Shown: positions 15,590 to 24,556, counted from the first letter of the stretch. The stretch is 64,000 bases of DNA from Candidatus Dormiibacterota bacterium (GCA_003139695.1 PLJM01000012.1:124001-188000); one strand, 5' to 3'. A program made the numbers and translations. The notes: generated from the sequence alone by a model not told the origin.

Positions 15590-16446
15590 AGTTCCGCAGC
15601 GGCGACCTCGTCATCCGGCCGGTAAGGCCGGCTGATCGCGAGCGCGTCATCGAGCTCTGTCGCGATATCTGGGACGGGCACGACTACGTGCCGCGCGTGT
15701 TCGACGACTGGGTGTCCGACTCCGGCTCCGCGTTCCAGGCAATCGAGCTCGACGGAACCGTGGTCGGGCTGCAGCGCATGCGCCCCTATGCCACGGGCCT
15801 GCTCTGGTACGAGGGCCTGCGCGTCGCGAGCAGCCACCGCCGCGAGGGCCTGGCGCGCCACATGCTGCAGTCGGCCATCGCCGAGGCGCGCGAGCAAAAC
15901 TTTCGCGAGGTGCGCCTGGCGACGGGCAACCCGGCCGCTGCCAAGCTCTTCGAAGAGGTCGGGTTCGTCCGGCTGCAGGACGACAGGTGGTGGAAGGGCA
16001 TGCGAGTCGAGGGCGGCGAGTCAGCGCGCATACCTGGACCAAGCGAGGCGGACAAGATCTGGGCCGCCATCGCCTCGAGCCCAGGCATTGAGCTTTGGGG
16101 TGGTGTGACCGCCGATTTCCGGGGTGCCCAGGACGTCGGCGCCAAAGAGCTTTCAAGGCTGGCCGGAATCGGGATGTTGAGGTCCGGACCGGGCGGGCGC
16201 GCGATCGTTGGCCTCCGGGAGCCGTGGGGCAACAACCTCGCGGTTGCGTTCGTCGCCGGCAAGGGAGGTGCGCTGCGAGACCTTTTGCTCGCACTGCGTT
16301 TTGAAGCAGACGCGGATGGCCTCGATGACGTTACGGTTGCCCTGCCGCGCAACCACCCGGCGGGCGATGAGCTGCGAGCCAGCGGATACGATTTCGCAAA
16401 TGACGACGACACCAGCTACGTCTACGGATTGAAGCTCTCGCCATAG
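15568..16446 (+). CDS. GNAT acetyltransferase, two-domain
   Basis: About 292 aa from the TTG at 15568 (LATTEPLKF); a much longer frame exists but its extra residues are out-of-frame methyltransferase sequence. Residues ~8-145 form a GNAT fold with the acetyl-CoA loop motif SSHRREGLARHML and the terminal GNPAAAKLFEEVGF. Residues ~150-290 form a second, weakly GNAT-like domain containing GGRAIVGLREPWGNNLAVAFV. It would transfer acetyl from acetyl-CoA to an amine of unknown identity. Confidence 0.75.
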   Translation: MATTEPLKFRSGDLVIRPVRPADRERVIELCRDIWDGHDYVPRVFDDWVSDSGSAFQAIELDGTVVGLQRMRPYATGLLWYEGLRVASSHRREGLARHMLQSAIAEAREQNFREVRLATGNPAAAKLFEEVGFVRLQDDRWWKGMRVEGGESARIPGPSEADKIWAAIASSPGIELWGGVTADFRGAQDVGAKELSRLAGIGMLRSGPGGRAIVGLREPWGNNLAVAFVAGKGGALRDLLLALRFEADADGLDDVTVALPRNHPAGDELRASGYDFANDDDTSYVYGLKLSP

Positions 16447-16459
16447 CTATCGGTATGTC

Positions 16460-16496
16460 GCCCCCACCCTGGCCCTCCCCGCAAGGCGGGGAGGCC
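16460..16496. repeat. CCCCCACCC block with 11-bp hairpin
   Basis: GCCCCCACCC is followed by the hairpin at 16471-16496 (left arm GGCCCTCCCCGC, right arm GCGGGGAGGCC, one bulged C). It sits between the GNAT and FAD-reductase genes. No T-run follows, so termination would have to be Rho-dependent or absent. It resembles the reverse complement of the block at 12701-12765. Confidence 0.45.
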
Positions 16497-16522
16497 AATA
16501 GCACAAGATTGGAGCCAAAAGC

Positions 16523-17746
16523 ATGTCGCGTCGCTACGTGATCCTCGGCAACGGCATCGCCGGGCAGACGGCTGCTGAGGAGCTGCGCAAGCTCGAGCCG
16601 GATTCATCGATCGTGATGATCGCCGCGGAGCGCCACCCTCTTTACAACCGGGTCGCGCTGCCGAGATATCTCCGAGGCCAGGTGCGTCGCGAGAAAGTGT
16701 TCATGCGCACCGAAGAGGACTACAGCAAACAGAACCTCGACATTCACCTCGAGACGTGGGCGACCGAAATCGACACCGGCGCCAAGGTCGTGCGCACGAA
16801 CCGCAACCAGGAGTTCCAATACGACGCCCTCCTGGTCGCCACCGGCGGCCGCCCGAAGCCGCCGCCGTGGCCAGGCTCGGACGAGGTTTCGCAGACCATC
16901 GGCTTTCAGACGCTGGATGACACGGACGCGATCATCGAGAAGGCTGACGCTGCCGAGAGGGTGCTGGTGATGGGTGGGAGCTTTATCGGCTACGAGCTCG
17001 CGGAGGGCGTGAGCTTCCGCAAGAAGGCAACGCTCACCTGGATCATGCGTGGGCCGTGGTTCCTCCGCTACGTGCTGGACGCAGAGGGTGGGCAGCTGTG
17101 CCGGCAGCTGGGTGAGTCCCAGGGCGTCGAGTTCATCACGTCGGACGAGGTTCAGAAGTTCAGTCGTAAAAACGGCCGGTTCACCGCCGAGACCGTCAAC
17201 GGACACCACGTCGACTTCGACGTCCTCACATATGGAGTGGGCCTCGACTACTACACGGAACCGGCCAGCGGCACCGGCATCGAGCTGAACAAAGGGATCG
17301 TCACCGACTCCAGGCTGCAGACTTCGGTCCCCGGCATTTATGCGGCAGGCGACATCGCCGTCTTCTACGACCTGATGGTCGAGCGCCACAACCAGATGGG
17401 CACCTGGGACAACGCCGAGGCACATGGCAAAGTCGCGGCCCACAACATGACCGGAGAGTCGGAGGAGTTCTTTGACGTTCCGACGTACACGACCACGATG
17501 TTCGGGTCGACCCTGGCGGTGATGGGCGTGACGCCGGACGTGCAGCCCGACCTGGAGTCGGTGCGGACCTACAGCCTCGAGGAGAAGTTCTACCGCAAGC
17601 TGTTCTTCAAGGACGACAAGCTGGTCGGCGCGATCATGATCGGACCGCCCAAGGGCCGCAAGAAGCTGATCGAGATCATGCGGTCGCGCCGGCGAATCGA
17701 GCGCCCGAAACAAGAGTTGCTGGACCCTAACAACCTCAAGGATTAA
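16523..17746 (+). CDS. FAD/NAD(P)-dependent oxidoreductase, NADH:rubredoxin / nitrite-reductase-large-subunit-like
   Basis: 407 aa. FAD-binding GNGIAGQTAAEEL is at residues 9-21, the ATG-type motif LLVATGGRPKPPPW near 110, the NAD-binding motif VLVMGGSFIGYELAEG near 150 and the second FAD motif PGIYAAGDIAVFYD near 270. This layout is that of class II/III pyridine nucleotide reductases that pass electrons to rubredoxin, ferredoxin or a nitrite reductase domain. There is no redox-active CxxC. The partner is not encoded nearby. The ATG is preceded by GATTGGAGCC, a modest ribosome binding site. Confidence 0.8.
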   Translation: MSRRYVILGNGIAGQTAAEELRKLEPDSSIVMIAAERHPLYNRVALPRYLRGQVRREKVFMRTEEDYSKQNLDIHLETWATEIDTGAKVVRTNRNQEFQYDALLVATGGRPKPPPWPGSDEVSQTIGFQTLDDTDAIIEKADAAERVLVMGGSFIGYELAEGVSFRKKATLTWIMRGPWFLRYVLDAEGGQLCRQLGESQGVEFITSDEVQKFSRKNGRFTAETVNGHHVDFDVLTYGVGLDYYTEPASGTGIELNKGIVTDSRLQTSVPGIYAAGDIAVFYDLMVERHNQMGTWDNAEAHGKVAAHNMTGESEEFFDVPTYTTTMFGSTLAVMGVTPDVQPDLESVRTYSLEEKFYRKLFFKDDKLVGAIMIGPPKGRKKLIEIMRSRRRIERPKQELLDPNNLKD

Positions 17747-17839
17747 GCGATGGCCTGGCGACCCGCTCGGGCTGTCGCATCAATAGCGAGAGTGCAGTAA
17801 ACCCGCGGGGACGGGAGTCGCTAACCTGATCCCTACCAC

Positions 17840-20725
17840 ATGAGCCGCCGCTACAGACCCTTTGATCCATTCGAACGGGGTGGCGCGTTCGAGGGGGCGC
17901 GGGAGATTCGGATCCCACGACCTCCTCGCCGCTTCTGGGTCGGCGCCTCCCTGTTTGGGCTGGCGTTCCTCATCTTTATCTTTGCGAGCCCGATCGTCTG
18001 GTTCATAACCGAACGCCAGTGGTTCGACGCCCTTGGGTACCAGAGCGTGTTCCCGACGCAGGTGGTTCTGCAGGTCTTCCTGTTCGCCGGCAGCTTCATC
18101 CTCGCCCTCATCTACCTGGCGGTCAACGTCTACGTGGCCCTTCGCGTCCGGTCCGGTCCGGGACTGCGAGCCGTCGGCATCAGAAAGGCGGTTCTGCGGA
18201 GCCCTACTGGTGGTATCGCCCTCGCGGCCGCTTTCGTTATTGCGCTGATCCTCTCTGGCGGAGCGGGCGGTCAATGGCAGTACTTCGCGCTGTTTCTGCA
18301 CGCGTCACCGACCGGAACCGTCGACCCCGTCCTTCATCAGGACGTTTCGTTCTACCTGCTGACGCTGCCGTTCCTGCACGGGGTGGCGAACTGGGCGCTG
18401 GGCTTGGGCTTCATGGCCATCCTGGTGACCGCCGGCCTCTACACATGGCGCGGGGACACCCTGGACATCAATCTGAGTCCTCAGGCGATCGGCCATCTCT
18501 CCGCCCTGCTGGCGGTTTTCGCGCTCGTTCTAGCCGGCTGGATGTGGCTCGGCCGCTACGACCTCCTCTACGGGCACAACAGCGGCATCGTGTGGGGTGC
18601 GTCATACACCGATGTCAATGCACGCTTGCCGCTGTTCACCTTCCAGGCCGGTGCCGGCATCGTTCTGGCCGGGGCGCTAATTGCAAACCTGTGGCTGAGG
18701 CGTCTATGGCTGCCCGCGGCGGCGACAGGGCTCTGGGTGCTGATGTTGCTCATCGGCCAGATCTATCCGGCGATTATCCAGAGCTTCTTCGTGACACCAA
18801 GCGCGCAGACGTACGAGCTGCCCTACATTGCAAGACAGATCGCTGGGACCCGGGCCGCGTACGGTCTGTCCAACGTTACGGTCAGCAACTTCACCGGAGA
18901 CCAGCCGGTGACCGCGCAGGATGTCCAGAACGACCAGGCCACTGTCAACAACCTCAGGCTGTGGGATTACGCCCCACTCAACGCCACTTACGAGCAGCTG
19001 CAGACGATCCGGAGCTACTACAGCTTCGACAACATCGGCATCGACCGCTACACGATCAACAACGTGTACACCTCGCTCGAGATCAGCGCGCGGGAATTCA
19101 ACTTCAACAACCTGGCACAGGCGGCTAAGAACTGGGTCAACCAGCACCTCGTCTACACCCACGGCTACGGCCTCGCGGCCAGCCCGGTCAACGCCGTCGT
19201 CGGCCAGGGCCTGCCGGACTACGTGGTCGGCAACCTGCCGCCCACCGGTTCCCTCCCCATCACCCAACCCGCGATCTACTTTGGACAGCAGACCAGCAAC
19301 TACGCGCTGGCACCGTCCAACACGAAAGAGTTCGATTTCCCGCAGGGAACGCAGGACGTCTATACGAATTACACCGGCACCCACGGAGTCCCGATGACCG
19401 CGGTGAACCGTGCGTTGTGGTCGCTACGTCTTGGCGATTTCAACCTGCTCGTATCGCCGCAGGTGACCAGCCAGACCGAGTTGCTCTACCGCCGCACGAT
19501 CATCGATCGGGCCCAGGCGCTGGCGCCCTTCTTGACCTTCGATCAAGACCCGTACGTAGTCGTGGTCGGCGGCCGAGTGTACTGGATCCTCGATGCATAC
19601 ACCACCGGCGCGACCTACCCGTACTCGGAAACGAGCACCTTCCAAGGCAACTCGACGAGTGGTGGATTTGACGTCAACTACGTGCGCAACTCGGTGAAGG
19701 TTGTGATCGACGCCTATGAAGGCACCGCCGACTTCTACATCGTTGACCCGACGGACCCAATCATCAAGGCCTATCAGGCCACGTTCCCGTCCCTGTTCAA
19801 GCCGCTCGACGCCATGCCGGCCGGGCTGCGCGCGCACATTCGAGTGCCCGAGGACCTCTTCACCACCCAGGTCCAGATTTACGCCACCTACCACGTCACC
19901 GACCCCAAGGTCTTCTTTGCCCGTGAGGACGTGTGGGCTATTCCGACGGCGCAGAACTCGCCGTCATCGGCTGCCGCAGCCGTGCAGCCCTACTACGTGC
20001 TTTTCCGCCTGCCGGGTGAGACGACTCCCGAGTACTTGCTGATCATGCCTTTCACCCCGCTCAACAAGCAGAACATGGTCTCGTGGATGGCCGCCCGAAA
20101 CGACGGCCCGAACTATGGCCAGTACGTCTCGTACGTGCTGCCCAAGGACAAGGTCATCTACGGTCCGCAACAGGTGGCAAACCTCATCAACGAGGACACC
20201 GCAATCTCGACTGACTTCACCCTGTTTCACCAGGCTGGGTCACAGGTCGTGCAGGGCAACCTTCTGGTCGTGCCGATCGGAAACGCGTTCCTCTATTTCG
20301 AGCCGATCTACCTCAGTGCCACCCAGGCCTCGAGCCTGCCTGAGCTGAAAAAGGTGATCCTTGCCGACCAGCAACAGGTCGTCTACACCGACACGCTTCA
20401 GGAGGCGATCGACCAGCTGGTCGGCACCAGCACAGGTCCGCCGACCACCGGTCCGCCGACCACCGGTCCGCCGACCACCGGTCCGCCAACCACGATCTCC
20501 CCGGCAATCGTTGCCCAGATCGCCAGCCTGGTGACCCAGGCCAACACGGAATACGCGGCGGCATACGCCGCGCTCAAGGCCGGCGACCTATCCACCTACG
20601 CCTCTGACATGGTCCAGGTAGGGAACCTGCTGAACCAGCTGAAGACCCTTACCGGGGGTACGAAAGCCACGCCCAGCCCAACGCCGACGACAACGCCGTC
20701 CCCGTCGCCGTCAGCCAGTCCGTAG
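17840..20725 (+). CDS. UPF0182 family multi-pass membrane protein
   Basis: 961 aa, the usual size of UPF0182 proteins. The N-terminal third has about seven membrane helices (first at ~30-55, then ~70-95, 115-135, 155-175, 200-220, 240-260, 275-295), with the family-typical ITERQWFDALGYQSVF between helices 1 and 2. A ~570-residue extracytoplasmic region follows, containing AYGLSNVTVSNFTGDQ, WDYAPLNATYEQLQTIRSYY and the terminal YVLPKDKVIYGPQQV. Residues ~866-885 are four GPPTT repeats leading to a coiled helix, and the tail is TPSPTPTTTPSPSPSASP. The function of the family is unknown; envelope location is clear. It is convergent with pcm, and the last 15 bp of the two genes overlap. Confidence 0.88.
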   Translation: MSRRYRPFDPFERGGAFEGAREIRIPRPPRRFWVGASLFGLAFLIFIFASPIVWFITERQWFDALGYQSVFPTQVVLQVFLFAGSFILALIYLAVNVYVALRVRSGPGLRAVGIRKAVLRSPTGGIALAAAFVIALILSGGAGGQWQYFALFLHASPTGTVDPVLHQDVSFYLLTLPFLHGVANWALGLGFMAILVTAGLYTWRGDTLDINLSPQAIGHLSALLAVFALVLAGWMWLGRYDLLYGHNSGIVWGASYTDVNARLPLFTFQAGAGIVLAGALIANLWLRRLWLPAAATGLWVLMLLIGQIYPAIIQSFFVTPSAQTYELPYIARQIAGTRAAYGLSNVTVSNFTGDQPVTAQDVQNDQATVNNLRLWDYAPLNATYEQLQTIRSYYSFDNIGIDRYTINNVYTSLEISAREFNFNNLAQAAKNWVNQHLVYTHGYGLAASPVNAVVGQGLPDYVVGNLPPTGSLPITQPAIYFGQQTSNYALAPSNTKEFDFPQGTQDVYTNYTGTHGVPMTAVNRALWSLRLGDFNLLVSPQVTSQTELLYRRTIIDRAQALAPFLTFDQDPYVVVVGGRVYWILDAYTTGATYPYSETSTFQGNSTSGGFDVNYVRNSVKVVIDAYEGTADFYIVDPTDPIIKAYQATFPSLFKPLDAMPAGLRAHIRVPEDLFTTQVQIYATYHVTDPKVFFAREDVWAIPTAQNSPSSAAAAVQPYYVLFRLPGETTPEYLLIMPFTPLNKQNMVSWMAARNDGPNYGQYVSYVLPKDKVIYGPQQVANLINEDTAISTDFTLFHQAGSQVVQGNLLVVPIGNAFLYFEPIYLSATQASSLPELKKVILADQQQVVYTDTLQEAIDQLVGTSTGPPTTGPPTTGPPTTGPPTTISPAIVAQIASLVTQANTEYAAAYAALKAGDLSTYASDMVQVGNLLNQLKTLTGGTKATPSPTPTTTPSPSPSASP
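20435..20494 (+). repeat. Four tandem 15-bp units encoding Gly-Pro-Pro-Thr-Thr
   Basis: GGTCCGCCGACCACC is repeated three times exactly, then once with two changes, inside the UPF0182 gene. It encodes a flexible proline/threonine hinge. The near identity at DNA level suggests recent slippage and possible length variation between strains. Confidence 0.9.
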
Positions 20726-21337
20726 AGGGACGAACCGCACCGCAAATAGGGATCTGGACGACAGCTCACCCTCGTGGCGTTGGTAGATGCGAAGGTCCTG
20801 GTAATCGTCCTCTCCATGACCGAGAGGTATGACCAGCCTGCCCCCTGGCGCAAGCTCCTCGACGAGCGCCGCGGGTAGATCAGGCGCGGCGCATGCGACA
20901 AGGATGATGTCGTACGGGGCGGATGCAGGCCAACCCTGGCTGCCGTCCGCCACGGCGACCTCGACGTTGTCGAAACCGAGGCGCATCAGAGTCTCCGAAG
21001 CGTGCTCGGCTAGGGCCGGCTCCCTTTCCAGAGTTACCACCTTGCTGCACAGCCGGCTTAGCACCGCCGCCTGATAACCGGACCCGGTTCCGATCTCGAG
21101 GGCGATGTCGCCGGGCTGCGGTCTGAGGGCCTGCGTCATCAGCGCGACCACCAGCGGTTGCGAGATCGTCTGGCCGCAGTCGATCGCAAGAGCGCGATTC
21201 TCATACGCATACCGGCGCAGCCTGCCTGAGAGAAATTCCTCGCGAGGGATCGTGGACATCGCCTCGAGCACCCGCTCGTCGGTAACTCCATTTGGCAGCA
21301 GCTGCTCGGCGACCATCCTCTGCGCTGGCGTGCTCAT
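20711..21337 (-). CDS. pcm: Protein-L-isoaspartate O-methyltransferase
   Basis: 208 aa from the ATG at 21337 (MSTPAQRMVAEQ); a TTG at 21370 would add eleven residues unlike the family. Motif I is GDIALEIGTGSGYQAAVLS, preceded by the family-specific GQTISQPLVVALMTQAL. The C-terminal PGGRLVIPLGHGEDDYQDL matches Pcm. The enzyme methylates isoaspartyl residues in damaged proteins using SAM, starting their repair. The start region is back-to-back with the HPRT-fusion gene, with about 40 bp between the starts. Confidence 0.9.
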   Translation of the reverse strand: MSTPAQRMVAEQLLPNGVTDERVLEAMSTIPREEFLSGRLRRYAYENRALAIDCGQTISQPLVVALMTQALRPQPGDIALEIGTGSGYQAAVLSRLCSKVVTLEREPALAEHASETLMRLGFDNVEVAVADGSQGWPASAPYDIILVACAAPDLPAALVEELAPGGRLVIPLGHGEDDYQDLRIYQRHEGELSSRSLFAVRFVPLRTG

Positions 21338-21377
21338 CGAGTCACTCTGAGTTCGAGAGTACAATTTCAAGGCTTAT

Positions 21378-22373
21378 TTGGCGTCGTCCGCTCCACTCCA
21401 CGTTCCACAGAAGTGGCGCCGCCCCGTCCGGCAGCGCTCGCGCCTGGTCAGACGCACAGGTCCGGCCCACGCGCGCGTTGAGTTCGCCCATCCATCGGAG
21501 CAGGAATTCGCGCGCTTTCTCGATTACTACCGGATCCGATGGGTCTACGAACCCGTGTCGTTCCCGATCGGGTGGGATGAGGATCGCATCGCGGAGATGT
21601 TCACTCCTGACTTCTATCTGCCTGAACACGACATGTACGTCGAGCTCACCACCATGAAGCAGTCGCTGGTCACACCGAAGAACCGCAAGGTCCGCATGCT
21701 GCGCGAGCTCTATCCCGACGTCAGCGTCACGTTGCTGTATCGGAAGGACCACCAGCAGCTGCTCGCAAAGGCAGGCTACGGCTCCATCGAGGTGCAGAAC
21801 CTTCGCAAGCAGGATATCGGCGACATCGTCATCTCCCCGGTCGAGCTCGAGACGCGTGTGCGGTCTCTTGCGACCAAGATCTCGCGGGATTACCGGGGCC
21901 GTTCAATTGTCCTGGTCGGAGTGCTCAAGGGCATCACCTTCTTCATGGCCGACCTCGCGCGCCAGATCAAGGTTCCTTTCGTCATCGACTACCTCGACCT
22001 CAAGCGTTACGCCGGCGCGCAGCCGCGCGAGCGCGTGAGCATCGCTCGCGACATCGACTATCCGATCGAAGGCCGGCACGTGCTCCTGGTCGAGGACATC
22101 GTCAACACTGGCCTCACGCTCGACTACCTGCTGTCAGAGCTGCGGCAACGCAATCCTGCATCGGTCGAGGTCGTGACCTTGCTGGATCGCCCGACCCGCC
22201 GCCTCGTCGACCTGACCGTGCGCTACGTCGGCTTTCAGATTCCCAACGACTATGTCGTCGGTTACGGACTCGACTATCGCGAGCTGTACCGCAACCTTCC
22301 TTTCATATGCACCTTGCGGTCGAGCCTGTACGAGCTCGGCGCCGCGGCCGCGACACCGCCGACAGTGAACTAG
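21378..22373 (+). CDS. Nuclease-like PD-(D/E)xK domain fused to hypoxanthine phosphoribosyltransferase
   Basis: 331 aa. Residues ~33-145 look like a PD-(D/E)xK fold: EFAHPSEQEFARFLDYY, then TPDFYLPEHDMYVELT with Pro77-Asp78 and Glu89, but Thr91 where Lys is expected (Lys94 follows). Residues ~150-331 are a full HPRT: LVGVLKGITFFMADLAR (pyrophosphate loop), the PRPP motif VEDIVNTGLT (238-247), and FQIPNDYVVGYGLDY (purine-binding end). The HPRT half should convert hypoxanthine/guanine plus PRPP to IMP/GMP. The start is uncertain: TTG at 21378 gives the longest form, and the conserved region begins ~30 residues later. Confidence 0.8.
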   Translation: MASSAPLHVPQKWRRPVRQRSRLVRRTGPAHARVEFAHPSEQEFARFLDYYRIRWVYEPVSFPIGWDEDRIAEMFTPDFYLPEHDMYVELTTMKQSLVTPKNRKVRMLRELYPDVSVTLLYRKDHQQLLAKAGYGSIEVQNLRKQDIGDIVISPVELETRVRSLATKISRDYRGRSIVLVGVLKGITFFMADLARQIKVPFVIDYLDLKRYAGAQPRERVSIARDIDYPIEGRHVLLVEDIVNTGLTLDYLLSELRQRNPASVEVVTLLDRPTRRLVDLTVRYVGFQIPNDYVVGYGLDYRELYRNLPFICTLRSSLYELGAAAATPPTVN

Positions 22374-22385
22374 ACGGGGTCGCGA

Positions 22386-22724
22386 GTGCCGTACGAGCGC
22401 AATGCCATTGATGCGGGCTCCCGCCTCGATCGTTTGCTCTCATGGATGGGGAGGCAGGACTTCGCAACATTAAGCGCGGGGGAACCTAGCGTGCTGCGCC
22501 AGGCCGAGGAGATCGTGATCGAAAGCCACCGCCGGCTCTACGAAAGCGAGGGTCGCGCCTGGTCCAAGCCAACGGCATACAGGTGGCTGCGCTTTGAGGA
22601 TCCAATGCCGGTGCAGCGGCTTCGGGACGGCCTGAAAGAGCTGAGGGGGAAGGCTGCGGAGATCGACCCCGATGCTGTGGACAAAGTCTGGAAGGATGCC
22701 GCAAAACTCGGCTTTTCGTATTGA
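22386..22724 (+). CDS. Conserved-looking hypothetical protein
   Basis: 112 aa, GTG start 12 bp after the HPRT-fusion stop and on the same strand, so probably cotranscribed. It is mostly helical and charged, with no membrane segment or signal peptide. Recognisable stretches are GSRLDRLLSWMGRQDF, VIESHRRLYESEG and MPVQRLRDGLKELR. No family or motif is recognised. Confidence 0.55.
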   Translation: MPYERNAIDAGSRLDRLLSWMGRQDFATLSAGEPSVLRQAEEIVIESHRRLYESEGRAWSKPTAYRWLRFEDPMPVQRLRDGLKELRGKAAEIDPDAVDKVWKDAAKLGFSY

Positions 22725-23009
22725 GGTGGGGTGTGCAGGGGTTGTGGAAAACTTGCTCCAAGCGACCTTCCTGTTTACCCTGAAGTCCCCTATGCGTTTT
22801 TCGGTTTCCATCCCGGCTTGCGCCGATCCTTCCACCTACTCGACGTTCGGTATCCTCAGGTTTACCGTACTCAGCCGCTTGGGGCGTGTCGAAAGTTATC
22901 AGCGGATTAAGGCGACGTCAACAGAGAAAAAATTCCTCATGCCTGGCAAATGTTTGTGGCTTGACAGAGAACATCAAGACCGACTATTGCGCGCGCCTAG
23001 AATGGACCA
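22725..23009. other. Intergenic region upstream of thiolase
   Basis: 285 bp that is more AT-rich than its surroundings. The only element I can support is the sigma-70-type promoter at 22961-22990. Frames crossing it have poor codon bias. TTGTGGAAAA at 22739 resembles a DnaA box with one change but is alone. Confidence 0.5.
22961..22990 (+). promoter_or_regulatory. Sigma-70-type promoter of the thiolase gene
   Basis: TTGACA (22961-22966), an 18-bp spacer, then TATTGC (22985-22990). Initiation about 7 nt downstream would leave a leader of only ~12 nt before ATG 23010, with no Shine-Dalgarno sequence. A second in-frame ATG lies two codons on. Confidence 0.65.
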
Positions 23010-24179
23010 ATGAACATGCGCGAAGTCGTCATCGTCGAGGCGGTCAGGACACCGATCGGTCGTCGCAACGGAAAGCTCAAGGACGTCCACCCTGTCGTCC
23101 TCGGCTCGCTCGTGTTGAAGGAAATCGTCAAGCGTGCAGGCATCACGCCGGATCAGGTTGAAGACGTCGTTTTCGGATGTGTATCTCAAGCGGGCGAGCA
23201 AAGCCTGAACATCGCGCGCAGCGCGTGGCTCACTGCCGGCTTCCCGGTCACGACTCCCGCGACGACTGTCGACAGGCAGTGCGGTTCGAGCCAGCAAGCG
23301 ATCCACTTCGCCGCCAACCTCATCTCATCTGGCGTTTGCGACATCACGATCGCGGGCGGCGTCGAGTCGATGACGAGAGTCCCTATGGGCTCCAACGCGA
23401 TGTCGCCGGGATCGCCATTTCCGCCCGAGCTGATAGAGCTTTACGACCTGGTCCCGCAGGGGATCTCGGCCGAGCTCATCGCCAGAAAGTACGGGATCTC
23501 GCGCAAGCAGATGGACGAGTTCGGCGTCCGCAGCCATCGGTTCGCGCACGAGGCCACCGACCACGGATATTTCAAGTCGCAGATCATGCCGGTCGAGGTG
23601 TCGCTCAATGGCAACGGCCACACCGAGCTCTTCGACAAGGACGAGGGCATCCGCGCGAACGCAAGCTACGAAGCCACAGCGGCGCTCCAGCCCGCGTTCA
23701 ACCCGGAGCATTCGATCACGGCCGGCAACTCGAGCCAGATCTCGGACGGTGCAGCGGCGGTCCTGCTCATGTCGCTCGAGAAGGCCAGGGAGCTCGGCAT
23801 CAAGCCCCGCGCTCGCATCCGTGCCCAGGCAGTCGTCGGCACCGATCCTGTGCTCATGCTCGAAGGGCCGATCCCCGGCACCGCCGCAGTCCTGCGGAAG
23901 GCGGGACTGGATCTGAAGAGCATCGACCTCTTCGAGGTGAATGAGGCATTCGCATCGGTGGTGCTGGCATGGGCAAAGGAGACCGGCGCCGACCTCGACA
24001 AGACCAACGTCAACGGGGGCGCCATCGCCGTCGGCCATCCGCTCGGCGCTTCGGGTGCCATTCTGATGAACCGGCTTCTTTTCGAGCTTGAGCGCCGTGA
24101 CCTGCGCTACGGCCTCGAGACCATGTGCTGCGGCGGTGGCATCGGCACCGCAACGATCATCGACCGCGTCGTCGAATGA
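23010..24179 (+). CDS. Acetyl-CoA C-acyltransferase (thiolase)
   Basis: 389 aa, full length for the family. The acylated cysteine is Cys91 in DRQCGSSQQAI. The catalytic His is in NGGAIAVGHPLGASGA (~347) and the second Cys in MCCGGGIGTA (~377). The enzyme condenses two acetyl-CoA to acetoacetyl-CoA or cleaves 3-ketoacyl-CoA; sequence alone does not settle direction. A cupin gene overlaps its stop (ATGA). A good TTGACA-18-TATTGC promoter lies just upstream. Confidence 0.92.
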   Translation: MNMREVVIVEAVRTPIGRRNGKLKDVHPVVLGSLVLKEIVKRAGITPDQVEDVVFGCVSQAGEQSLNIARSAWLTAGFPVTTPATTVDRQCGSSQQAIHFAANLISSGVCDITIAGGVESMTRVPMGSNAMSPGSPFPPELIELYDLVPQGISAELIARKYGISRKQMDEFGVRSHRFAHEATDHGYFKSQIMPVEVSLNGNGHTELFDKDEGIRANASYEATAALQPAFNPEHSITAGNSSQISDGAAAVLLMSLEKARELGIKPRARIRAQAVVGTDPVLMLEGPIPGTAAVLRKAGLDLKSIDLFEVNEAFASVVLAWAKETGADLDKTNVNGGAIAVGHPLGASGAILMNRLLFELERRDLRYGLETMCCGGGIGTATIIDRVVE

Positions 24180-24553
24180 CACGCCTCGACAAAACGTTCG
24201 AGTCTCTGCACAACATCCGGCCTTACGCGCTGGGTCAAGGCATCACCGCTCGCGCGATTGAAGCCGACCGGATGACGATCGCCGTCGTCGACCTTGATCC
24301 GGGCGCCGTGCTACACGAGCACCATCACGAGAACGAGCAGCTCGGTTTCGTCATCGCAGGAACCCTCACGATGAGAATCGGAACCGAGGAGCAGGCGCTC
24401 AAGGCCGGAGACATGTACGCCATCCCGAGCGACGTGCCGCACGATGCAGTGGCCGGACCGGAAGGCTGCGTGGTGGCCGATGTCTTTGCGCCGCCACGGG
24501 CGGACTGGAACAACCTGAAAAGGCTGGACCCGGCGCCCGGCAGGTGGCCCTAA
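24176..24553 (+). CDS. Cupin-domain protein
   Basis: 125 aa from the ATG overlapping the thiolase stop. The single conserved beta-barrel has cupin motif 1 in LHEHHHENEQLGFVIAGTLTMRIG, giving His and Glu metal ligands, and motif 2 in AGDMYAIPSDVPHDA. Small single-domain cupins are often metal-dependent isomerases, dioxygenases or sensors; no substrate can be assigned. Repeat copy C begins a few bases after the stop. Confidence 0.78.
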   Translation: MTRLDKTFESLHNIRPYALGQGITARAIEADRMTIAVVDLDPGAVLHEHHHENEQLGFVIAGTLTMRIGTEEQALKAGDMYAIPSDVPHDAVAGPEGCVVADVFAPPRADWNNLKRLDPAPGRWP

Positions 24554-24556
24554 AAA

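Noticed and set aside
16604..17713. 369-codon open frame antisense to the FAD reductase
   Set aside because: Long antisense frames are common in GC-rich genes. The translated sequence lacks any motif, while the sense frame has complete FAD and NAD motifs.
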